Assembly (NCBI GenBank): GCA_964467635.1 | Contig: CAYXRN010000031.1 | Location: 1 to 26,722 of the forward strand | From: FW021-bin31 sp964467635 | GTDB taxonomy: Bacteria; Bacteroidota; Bacteroidia; Chitinophagales; Chitinophagaceae | Direction of reading: 5' to 3' | Length of the DNA: 26,722 nt | Shown here: piece after piece, positions 15,855 to 23,540 of the stretch | Numbering within the stretch: position 1 is the stretch's first letter | Layout of the letters: every line of letters starts with the position of its first letter | Position numbers and translations under genes: made by a program | The notes under the pieces: model-generated | What the model was told of the DNA's origin: nothing | What the model saw: only the letters and a program-made list of their open reading frames with translations | Databases searched by the model: none

Positions 15855-16991
15855 ATGGAAACAAACCGGCTTATACATCTTTTGGCCTTAAAAATAGGCA
15901 AAGATGCTTCTGAGGAAGAAAAAGAAGAATTACAGCAGTTATTGAACAGTAAACCTGAGTTCACTTTTTTTAGTGCATTATTGGATGCCGTGGAGAGCGA
16001 CAAATTTGCCCATCATCCGGTGAAGCATGAAGATCTGATTGCAGATAACTGGAAAATGATCGCAAATAACCTGGGCGAGGAAGAAGCATCGACTGCGCAA
16101 GGGATAATCTACCCCTGGGAACACAACAGAAAACAATGGAAGTGGTCGGTTTTGTGGCGAAGGGCGGCAGTTTGGATCGGCGTCCTGCTGCTTGCGGGAG
16201 GCGGTTTTTGGCTTTTGCACGACAATAAAAAAACGATAAAGGCCCCTCTTGCTCAAGCTGACCAGGTAAGCTGGACTACCCATGGTGCTCCGGAGCGACA
16301 AGAACTTCCTGACGGATCCGTGGTATGGCTAAATTCCGGTAGTGTGATCACTTTTGCTGAGAATTTTTTAGTGGACAACCGCGAAGTTTACTTACAAGGT
16401 GAAGCGTATTTTGATATAAGCCATAATGCCACGCACCCTTTTATTGTGCATGCCGGTAATGTGGATATTAAAGTGTTGGGTACCGCTTTTAATGTGCAGG
16501 CCTATAAAAATGAGGATAAGGTGGAAACTACCCTTATAAACGGGAAAATAAAGGTCCAGATTGCCGGTAACCCTGATAAAAGTTTTGTATTAAAGCCTAA
16601 TGAAAAACTGACCATCGCAATGGACGTTAAAGAAGCGGCAAGAAAACTAGAGCGGATACAGCCAGGTATGATCAAGGAAGTCCAATTTAAGGTAGAAGAA
16701 TTAAATCCGGCTGATCAGACGGTGCCCCTGAAAGAGATTGCATGGCTGAAAGATAAACTGGTGTTTCAAAATGAACGGTTTGATGAATTGTCTAAAAGCC
16801 TGGAGCGGAGATATGGTGTAAATATTGTTTTCCTGGACCCTGCGTTAAAAGAAGAAAGATTGAATGGCATATTTAAGAATGAAGATATTCAGAAAGCCCT
16901 TAAAATATTACAGATGACAACGCCGTTTCAATATGACATTAAAGGAGACACAGTATATTTGAAGAAGATAAACCCCCGTGATAATAAATGA
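15855..16991 (+). CDS. FecR-type anti-sigma factor of the SusCD locus
   Basis: A 378-residue inner-membrane anti-sigma factor. Residues 1-100 are cytoplasmic, a transmembrane helix lies at about 104-121 after basic WRRAAVW, the FecR domain at about 140-245 (ELPDGSVVWLNSGSVITF, LQGEAYFDI, VLGTAFNVQAY) and a DUF4974 domain at about 300-372. It should pass the state of the SusC STN domain to the sigma factor. The ATG at 15855 was chosen over the in-frame ATG at 15792 because METNRLIHLLALKIG is a normal start. The gene begins 67 bases after the sigma stop. A decayed copy of this gene is found at 26313-26613. Confidence 0.93.
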   Translation: METNRLIHLLALKIGKDASEEEKEELQQLLNSKPEFTFFSALLDAVESDKFAHHPVKHEDLIADNWKMIANNLGEEEASTAQGIIYPWEHNRKQWKWSVLWRRAAVWIGVLLLAGGGFWLLHDNKKTIKAPLAQADQVSWTTHGAPERQELPDGSVVWLNSGSVITFAENFLVDNREVYLQGEAYFDISHNATHPFIVHAGNVDIKVLGTAFNVQAYKNEDKVETTLINGKIKVQIAGNPDKSFVLKPNEKLTIAMDVKEAARKLERIQPGMIKEVQFKVEELNPADQTVPLKEIAWLKDKLVFQNERFDELSKSLERRYGVNIVFLDPALKEERLNGIFKNEDIQKALKILQMTTPFQYDIKGDTVYLKKINPRDNK

Positions 16992-17005
16992 AGTATTATA
17001 CAGGA

Positions 17006-17013
17006 TATATTTG
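17006..17013 (+). promoter_or_regulatory. Candidate -7 promoter box for susC
   Basis: TATATTTG fits TAnnTTTG and lies 15 bases after the fecR stop. It would give a leader of roughly 115 bases containing the conserved hairpin. In the second copy at the window's end the matching bases read CGTATTTG, so the TA is lost there. No -33 TTTG is evident, and a sigma-specific promoter could differ. Confidence 0.35.
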
Positions 17014-17114
17014 ATCCACTTGATTTAAAAGAGGGAAGAGTGGCCGCTCTCCCCCCGAATGAAAAGTAATAGGAAAGAGGAAATTTTTGGAACCGTCCCC
17101 AATCCTGATTTTTT
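17011..17114 (+). repeat. susC leader, copy A of a 104-base direct repeat with a hairpin
   Basis: This stretch recurs at 26619-26722 with, counted by eye, seven substitutions and one single-base insertion. It holds GGGAAGAG (17033-17040), loop TGGCCG and CTCTCCCC (17047-17054), an eight-pair hairpin with one A-C mismatch in this copy, then AATGAAAAGTAATAGGAA and CCAATCCTGATTTTT. It fills most of the space between fecR and the preferred susC start. Conservation of untranslated sequence suggests a regulatory leader. I cannot say whether it acts as attenuator, RNA stabiliser or protein site. Confidence 0.75.
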
Positions 17115-17136
17115 AACTCTCAATCAAAACAAAAGT

Positions 17137-20100
17137 ATGAAAAAAATACGATTGTCATGCTTTTTCTTCTATGGAGAAAGAATGCACAAACTGGTACGGT
17201 GTATGAAACTTACCTTTATCATCGTCCTTCTTGGCTGCTTACAGGTTTCAGCGCATGTAGAAGGCCAAAATATGTTTACGCTGAACATGGATCACGTACG
17301 GATAGACAAAGTACTCCGTAAGATCCAGAAAGAAAGCAGCTATCGTTTCTTTTATAATGAACGGTATCTGGAACACCTTAACCCTGTAAGCGTAAACGTC
17401 AAAAAAGCCACACTCGATGAAGTGATGGCGCAGTTGCTGGATGGTTCGCTCAGTTACAAAATCATAGACAAAAGTCTGGTAGTCATATCCCCCAAAGGGG
17501 CGCTGCTTGCCCAACAGCATAAGATACAGGGGACCGTTACAGATGAAAACGGAACCCCACTAGTAGGGGTGACGGTGAAAGTAAAAGGTACGGCACAAGG
17601 TACGGTTACAGATGCAGAGGGAAATTTTACGCTTGTGGTTCCCGATGATGCCACATTGGAAATAAGTTATATTGGCTATAAAACGCAGGAGGTGGCGGTT
17701 GGCAACCAGACAAATGTCACGATACAAATGGCTCTTGTCGCTTCTGGGTTAAATGAAGTGGTGGTAGTGGGATACGGCACGCAGCAAAAGAAGAATCTTA
17801 CCGGTGCTGTCAGCCAGGTGAGTGGAGAAGTGTTGGATAACCGACCATTGCCTAACCTTACCCAGGGGCTGCAGGGGCAGATCCCGAATCTGAACCTTAC
17901 CATGCTTGATGGTAAGCCCATACAATCACCTGAATACAACGTGAGGGGAACTACCTCTATTGGACAAGGTGGTCATGCTTTGGTTTTAATAGATGGAGTG
18001 GAGGGTGATCCCAGCCTGATCAATCCCAATGATGTCGCCAGCGTGACCGTTTTGAAAGATGCGGCCTCCGCAGCTATTTACGGGGCGAGAGGGGCCTTCG
18101 GTGTAGTGCTTATTACAACAAAAAGTGCGAAAGAAGGAAAGACGGCTATTACTTATTCTTCCAATTATTCCTTCAAGAGTCCCACGGCAATTCCCGATGG
18201 AGTAACCAATGGATATAAATACGCTTCCATGTTTGCCGAAGCGAACATTGCGGGGAGTAACTATACACAGCTCGCGCAAAACATTAATAAAACCCAAAAA
18301 TTTTCTCAGGAATATTGGGACGCATTGAAAGCCCATGACGAGAATCCGTCGTTGGATAAGACAGAGGTGAACGATGAGGGGGAATATGTTTATTACCATA
18401 ACACCAACTGGTATGACCTGCTTTATAAGAACCACAATTTTGCTGTAGATCAAAATCTTACCGTATCGGGAAGCAGCGATAAAGCCAGTTTTTATATTTC
18501 AGGACGGTATTATAATCAAACCGGTATATTCCGCTATAATTCTGATGATTACAGAATGTATAATTTTAGGGGTAAAGGGTCCGTGCAGGTTTTCTCATGG
18601 CTCGAAGTAAGCAACAACCTTTCCTATTCTAATATGCAATACCACAATCCCATAAATGTAGGAGAAGGCGGGGGTATCTGGCGGAATATGTCGGATGAGG
18701 CGCATCCTACGGCTCCACTGTTAAATCCTGATGGTACACTTACCTATTCTGCCGCCTATACAGTAGGGGATTTTTATTATGGTAAGAACGGGGTCGACTT
18801 TAACGACGGAATGTTTAGAAATACTACTTCGTTTGTGGCCCGGTTCTTTAGTGATCATTTTAGGGTGAACGGCAACTTTACTTTCCTCAATAAGAACAGT
18901 ACCAGTAAACGTATCCGGGTACCTGTACCATACAGTACAAAACCGGGTGTGATTACCTATTTAAGTACAAAGTATAATGATCTCCAGGATACCTACAGTA
19001 AAACCGGATATATTGCTGCCAATTTATATGGCGAGTATGAAAATACCTTTAATGACATTCATCATTTTAAGGCCATGATAGGATATAATTTTGAACAATC
19101 CGTCTTTGACAGCACGATGATGTTAAGAAACGGCTTGATTTATCCCGATGCAGATAATATTAATCTTGCTTTAGGCCAATCAATTACCACGGGCGGTGAT
19201 TGGAGACAATGGGATATATTAGGCGGTTTTTTTAGGTTCAATTATGGTTATAAAGAGCGGTATCTCATAGAAGTAAACGGACGTTATGACGGATCTTCTA
19301 AATTTCCTACCGACCAGCAATTCGGGTTTTTTCCGTCGGTTTCCGCGGGATGGCGTCTTTCTAATGAACCCTTTTGGAATGTGTCGGATAAAATTATTTC
19401 GAACCTCAAGATAAGAGCTTCTTACGGGTCGCTTGGTAACGGGAATATTGATCCCTATACATTCCTGGAAACATTTGATGTATCCCGTTCGGCTAGGGTT
19501 CTTAATGGGGAAAGGCCGCAGGAAACAGATCAGCCTGGCGTGATTCCAAACGGGCTTACCTGGGAAACTTCTACTACAGAGAATCTGGGGCTTGATTTGG
19601 CTCTGCTGAATTATCGGTTAACTTTTACCGGAGACGCCTACATCAGAAAGACGAAGAATATGTTCACCGTCGGGCCTACTTTACCGGATGTCTTCGGTAC
19701 CACGGTTCCAAAAGGTAATTATGCGGACCTGAAAACTACCGGATGGGAGCTTTCTATAGCCTGGCGTGATCAGTTTGATGCAGGGGCCTCACCTTTTCAT
19801 TATGGACTTAGGTTGAGCTTGTCACATTACAAAGCGGTTATTACAAAATTCAATAATCCAGATCAAAAGTTAGATGATTATTACGTAGGAGAGGAAGTAG
19901 GTGAGATTTGGGGATACATCACAGACGGCTATTGGACGGAAAAAGACGTGGATCAGGCGGCAAAAATGAATGCAAATATCAGCAATAATTCTTCGGTATG
20001 GCTTCCCGGGGATATTAAATATAAGGATCTAGATGGTGACGGCGTGATCAGCCATGGCAATGAAACGGTATCTAATCCAGGGGATATGATAATCATTGGC

Positions 20101-20658
20101 AATACGACACCAGACTACACCTATGGAATCAATCTTGATGCTGACTGGCATAATATTTTCCTATCCCTTTTCTTTCAAGGAATAGGTCATAGGGATTGGT
20201 ATCCTGATTCAGATGCCGATGCGTTCTGGGGGCAGTATAACCGGCCGTATAATGTTCCCCTTAAATCGCAATTGGGTCATATCTGGTCGGAGGATAATCC
20301 CGATGCTTATTGGCCGCGTTATCGGGGATATGTGGCCTTGTCAGACGACAGGGAACTATCCGTTAAACAAACAAAATATTTGCAAAATGCGGCATACATC
20401 AGATTGAAAAATATTCAATTGGGTTACAGTCTTCCTGCAAGTCTGCTTTCTAGAATAGGGCTTGGCTATGTTCGTTTTTATGTGTCTGGTGAAAATTTGT
20501 GGGTTTGGTCGCCAATGTTTAAAATTACAGACCACAACATAGATCCTGAAAGCATCCATGGGTCTGATCGGATTGCAAATAGCAATGGTTCAAGTGGAGA
20601 CGGCCAAAACTATCCGATTTTAAAGAGCATTACGCTTGGATTATCCGTTACTTTCTAA
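17137..20658 (+). CDS. SusC/RagA-family TonB-dependent outer-membrane receptor with STN domain
   Basis: The outer-membrane importer of the locus, working with the SusD lipoprotein and TonB. The 1173 residues comprise a signal region (MKLTFIIVLLGCLQVSA at about 23-39), an STN domain (about 50-118) that would signal to FecR, a carboxypeptidase-regulatory domain (about 127-200, IQGTVTDENGTPLVGVTVKV), a TonB-box-like LNEVVVVGYG (about 205-214), the plug (about 218-330: LIDGVEGD, VLKDAASAAIYGARGAFGV, the SusC signature) and a large barrel ending LGLSVTF. An upstream in-frame ATG at 17059 lies inside the repeated leader; in the second copy that frame is broken, so 17137 (MKKIRLSCF) is preferred. 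SusD follows after 16 bases. Confidence 0.95.
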   Translation: MKKIRLSCFFFYGERMHKLVRCMKLTFIIVLLGCLQVSAHVEGQNMFTLNMDHVRIDKVLRKIQKESSYRFFYNERYLEHLNPVSVNVKKATLDEVMAQLLDGSLSYKIIDKSLVVISPKGALLAQQHKIQGTVTDENGTPLVGVTVKVKGTAQGTVTDAEGNFTLVVPDDATLEISYIGYKTQEVAVGNQTNVTIQMALVASGLNEVVVVGYGTQQKKNLTGAVSQVSGEVLDNRPLPNLTQGLQGQIPNLNLTMLDGKPIQSPEYNVRGTTSIGQGGHALVLIDGVEGDPSLINPNDVASVTVLKDAASAAIYGARGAFGVVLITTKSAKEGKTAITYSSNYSFKSPTAIPDGVTNGYKYASMFAEANIAGSNYTQLAQNINKTQKFSQEYWDALKAHDENPSLDKTEVNDEGEYVYYHNTNWYDLLYKNHNFAVDQNLTVSGSSDKASFYISGRYYNQTGIFRYNSDDYRMYNFRGKGSVQVFSWLEVSNNLSYSNMQYHNPINVGEGGGIWRNMSDEAHPTAPLLNPDGTLTYSAAYTVGDFYYGKNGVDFNDGMFRNTTSFVARFFSDHFRVNGNFTFLNKNSTSKRIRVPVPYSTKPGVITYLSTKYNDLQDTYSKTGYIAANLYGEYENTFNDIHHFKAMIGYNFEQSVFDSTMMLRNGLIYPDADNINLALGQSITTGGDWRQWDILGGFFRFNYGYKERYLIEVNGRYDGSSKFPTDQQFGFFPSVSAGWRLSNEPFWNVSDKIISNLKIRASYGSLGNGNIDPYTFLETFDVSRSARVLNGERPQETDQPGVIPNGLTWETSTTENLGLDLALLNYRLTFTGDAYIRKTKNMFTVGPTLPDVFGTTVPKGNYADLKTTGWELSIAWRDQFDAGASPFHYGLRLSLSHYKAVITKFNNPDQKLDDYYVGEEVGEIWGYITDGYWTEKDVDQAAKMNANISNNSSVWLPGDIKYKDLDGDGVISHGNETVSNPGDMIIIGNTTPDYTYGINLDADWHNIFLSLFFQGIGHRDWYPDSDADAFWGQYNRPYNVPLKSQLGHIWSEDNPDAYWPRYRGYVALSDDRELSVKQTKYLQNAAYIRLKNIQLGYSLPASLLSRIGLGYVRFYVSGENLWVWSPMFKITDHNIDPESIHGSDRIANSNGSSGDGQNYPILKSITLGLSVTF

Positions 20659-20674
20659 TTTTAAAAAGATTATC

Positions 20675-22465
20675 ATGAATACGAAATATATCATTGGTTG
20701 TATTACAATAAGTTTCGGTCTTCTTCTTGGAGCCTGTACAAAAATATTAGATCAGGAACCCAAAGCTACCGCTACCAAAGAAGCGGTATTTGGCACCGAA
20801 GAAGGGTTGGCGTTGTATACTAATTCCTTCTATGATGACATTATGCCCAGTTCGGGAGATATAATGCGAGGTGATAATATGTGCGATTATGGCGTAAGGA
20901 AACAAATCCCCGATTTCCTGCGCCCCAATGTTTATGGTCCTACGCAAAGCAGTGGCTGGGACTGGGCACCCCTAAGAAATATCAATTATTTTATTGCAAA
21001 TTGTACGGATCCGGATATTCCCGTGGAAGTAAGAGAAAACTATATTGGATTGGCGCGGTTTTTCAGAGCCTGGTGGTATTTTAAAATGGTAAAGAAATTT
21101 GGGGATGTGCCCTGGTATAGCAGGCCGTTGGGGTTGGATGATTCTGTCGCGTTGTATAAGGCTCGGGACCCCCGTACCCTTGTTATGGATTCTGTATTGG
21201 CGGACTTAGATTACGCTTGTGCGCATATTACCTTAACAAATGACGAGAGCCGCAGCCTTATTACCAAATGGGTAGCTTATGCATTAAAATCGAGGATTTG
21301 TCTCTTTGAGGGAACGTTTAGAAAATATCATACCGAATATAATTTACAGGGTTCAGTGGACGAGTGGCTAGAAGACGCCGCTTCAGCAGCAAAGGCAGTC
21401 ATGGATAGCAGCAATTTTGGCTTGAATGAAGCCGGCGGTCCGACTCATTCTTATCGCCAGCTTTTTATCAGTCCCGATCCCGTTGCTAATGAAGTGATGC
21501 TTGCAGATGTGATAGATCCCGGTTTAGGGATACTGGGTGATGCAAACTGGTATTGGACCAGCTCTACTTATGGTGATCGTCTTAGTTTTAACCGGACATT
21601 CGTAAATACTTATCTGAATATTGACGGAACCCCTTTTACCAATAATCCGGGATATAAAACGATGACCTTTGTGGAGGAAACAAAGAACCGGGATCTGCGC
21701 CTTCAACAAACAATCCGAACACCGGGCTACACAAGAACAAATGGAGGGGAGGTAGTGCCCGCTCCCCCGGAATTTACTTATACCTATACTGGCTACCAGC
21801 CTATTAAGTACGCGCTGGACGATGAAAAATACGATCAGGGGACCGTAAGTATTAATTCAATACCGGTGATTCGCTATGCAGAGGTTTTACTAAACTATGC
21901 GGAGGCCAAAGCAGAACTAGGCACTTTAACTGATGAGGATTGGGCCAGCACGATCGGTGCCTTAAGAGCAAGAGCAGGTATTACAGGAGGCCTTGCCTCA
22001 AAGCCGGTCAAAGTAGATCCTTATCTTAAATCACATTATTTCCCAGATATTTCTGACCCGGTCATTCTTGAAGTACGTCGGTGCAGGAGTATTGAACTGG
22101 CTTGGGAAGGTTTTCGGTTTGCCGACCTCAAAAGGTGGAAAAGAGGAGAATTACTGGAACAGGAATGGAACGGCATGTACGTCCCTGCATTGAATAAGTT
22201 AATGGACTTAAACGATGATGGCGATCCCGACGTTTGTTTTGTGCAAGGAGAACCGTCAAATCCGCAGACTGGTGTCAAATACATCGATGTAAGTCCTACG
22301 GTAGGGGGTAAAGTTAATCCTCAACAATTAAAACAGGGAACCTATGGTGAAATTACCTGGCTCGATAATGCGCCCAGAGTTTGGAAAGATAAAAAGTATC
22401 TTTATCCGATACCGGAATCGGCTTTATTAAAAAACCCCGAGCTGGGTCAGAATCCGGGCTGGTGA
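20675..22465 (+). CDS. SusD/RagB-family outer-membrane substrate-binding lipoprotein
   Basis: The surface lipoprotein that covers the SusC channel and captures substrate. In 596 residues it has a signal peptide with lipobox LLGAC (C21), a SusD-like N-terminal region (ILDQEPKATATKEAVFGTEEGLA split around residues 23-50), helical repeat segments (RFFRAWWYFKMVKKFGDVPW) and the C-terminal RagB/SusD signature (RYAEVLLNYAEAKAELG, then LEVRRCRSIELAWEGFRF and DLKRW). The ATG at 20675 was chosen over 20636, which lies inside the susC end and would put extra residues before the signal peptide. The gene is 16 bases after susC, so the two are cotranscribed. The substrate cannot be read from it directly; the next two genes suggest a phosphodiester. 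Confidence 0.95.
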   Translation: MNTKYIIGCITISFGLLLGACTKILDQEPKATATKEAVFGTEEGLALYTNSFYDDIMPSSGDIMRGDNMCDYGVRKQIPDFLRPNVYGPTQSSGWDWAPLRNINYFIANCTDPDIPVEVRENYIGLARFFRAWWYFKMVKKFGDVPWYSRPLGLDDSVALYKARDPRTLVMDSVLADLDYACAHITLTNDESRSLITKWVAYALKSRICLFEGTFRKYHTEYNLQGSVDEWLEDAASAAKAVMDSSNFGLNEAGGPTHSYRQLFISPDPVANEVMLADVIDPGLGILGDANWYWTSSTYGDRLSFNRTFVNTYLNIDGTPFTNNPGYKTMTFVEETKNRDLRLQQTIRTPGYTRTNGGEVVPAPPEFTYTYTGYQPIKYALDDEKYDQGTVSINSIPVIRYAEVLLNYAEAKAELGTLTDEDWASTIGALRARAGITGGLASKPVKVDPYLKSHYFPDISDPVILEVRRCRSIELAWEGFRFADLKRWKRGELLEQEWNGMYVPALNKLMDLNDDGDPDVCFVQGEPSNPQTGVKYIDVSPTVGGKVNPQQLKQGTYGEITWLDNAPRVWKDKKYLYPIPESALLKNPELGQNPGW

Positions 22466-22528
22466 GTGTCCTGAATAAATGAATAGTTCTTTGAATTAGG
22501 CATTTAATGCGAGATAAGGGATGAGGGA

Positions 22529-22564
22529 AGGCCCGTCCATATTATAAGAAAGGCAATATGGCCT
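22529..22564 (+). other. Hairpin between susD and the phosphodiesterase-fold gene
   Basis: AGGC (22529-22532) and CATATT (22538-22543) pair with AATATG and GCCT (22555-22564), with a 5-base bulge on the left arm. AAATTTGTTT follows. It could be a weak terminator or an mRNA-processing site that lowers expression of the genes after susD. Confidence 0.35.
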
Positions 22565-22571
22565 AAATTTG
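22564..22571 (+). promoter_or_regulatory. Candidate -7 promoter box before the EEP hydrolase gene
   Basis: TAAATTTG matches TAnnTTTG and lies 28 bases before the ATG at 22600, immediately after the hairpin. No -33 TTTG was found at the right distance. If real, the hydrolase and phospholipase genes could be expressed apart from susCD. Confidence 0.4.
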
Positions 22572-22599
22572 TTTATGTTTTGATAAAAATACAGCTGTT

Positions 22600-23448
22600 A
22601 TGATTAAGAAAAAGTTTAGTTTTCTGTTTGTTTTTTTTCTTTTTGGTGGTATCGCTTTGCAGGCCCAGCAGTTGACTGTTGCTACTTATAACATTCGTTA
22701 TGATAATAAAAATGACTCTCTCGACGGTAACGGGTGGGAGCAGCGGGCACCGGTTATTGCTGCGCTGATCCGTTTTCATGATTTTGATATTTTCGGGACC
22801 CAGGAAGGCTTGTACCACCAATTGCAAGACCTGCTGGACAGCCTTCCTGGGTATGCATTCATAGGGGTGGGAAGAGATGACGGCAAGCAGGCTGGAGAAC
22901 ATTCTGCTATTTTTTATAAAACTGCCCGCTTTAAACTATTGGATAAAGGAACTTTTTGGTTATCACAAACACCGGAAAAGCCTTCATTAGGCTGGGATGC
23001 CAAATGCTGTTTCAGAATTTGTTCCTGGGGAAAGTTTCAAGATAAAAAATCAGGGAAACAATTTTATTTTTTCAATGCCCATTACGACCACCAGGGTATA
23101 AAAGCACGCATAGAAAGCAGTAAGCTGGTCTTGAAAAAAATAAAAGAGATTGCAGGTGATCATCCGGTAATATTAACCGGTGATTTTAATGGTGGACATG
23201 ATTCACAATGGTATAAAAGTATTGCCCATTCAGGAGTATTGCAGGATGCATACTCACTGTCCCCTAACCGTTATGTAAATAACGGGTCATTCAATGCATT
23301 TGGTAAAAGGGTAGCGCATCAACACATTATTGATCATATCTTTATAACGAAGGATTTTACTGTAAAAAAATACGGGATCCTTACCGATACTTATCGCGGT
23401 AAGTACCCTTCTGATCATTTTCCGGTGGAGGTTTACTTGACGATGTGA
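22600..23448 (+). CDS. Secreted endonuclease/exonuclease/phosphatase-fold hydrolase
   Basis: A metal-dependent phosphodiester or phosphomonoester hydrolase of 282 residues, exported by a signal peptide (about 1-22, ending LQAQ). The fold's motifs are in order: TYNIRYDN (N31), GTQEG (E69), FNAHYDHQG (H161, D163), LTGDFNGG (D195, N197), IDHIFIT (D245, H246) and the final SDHFPV (D272, H273). These match the Mg-dependent nuclease/phosphatase/sphingomyelinase superfamily; the exact substrate is unknown. Its place between susD and a phospholipase C suggests a role in degrading phospholipid or its head groups in the periplasm or outside the cell. A nuclease scavenging extracellular DNA is an alternative. 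Confidence 0.88.
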   Translation: MIKKKFSFLFVFFLFGGIALQAQQLTVATYNIRYDNKNDSLDGNGWEQRAPVIAALIRFHDFDIFGTQEGLYHQLQDLLDSLPGYAFIGVGRDDGKQAGEHSAIFYKTARFKLLDKGTFWLSQTPEKPSLGWDAKCCFRICSWGKFQDKKSGKQFYFFNAHYDHQGIKARIESSKLVLKKIKEIAGDHPVILTGDFNGGHDSQWYKSIAHSGVLQDAYSLSPNRYVNNGSFNAFGKRVAHQHIIDHIFITKDFTVKKYGILTDTYRGKYPSDHFPVEVYLTM

Positions 23449-23540
23449 AGAAGAATGGTGTTTTTTCTTTCATCATTTGCCTGATTCCGGAAAACATATT
23501 ATCTTAAAGCCCGCTTTTCTTCTTATAATTTTTACTTATT

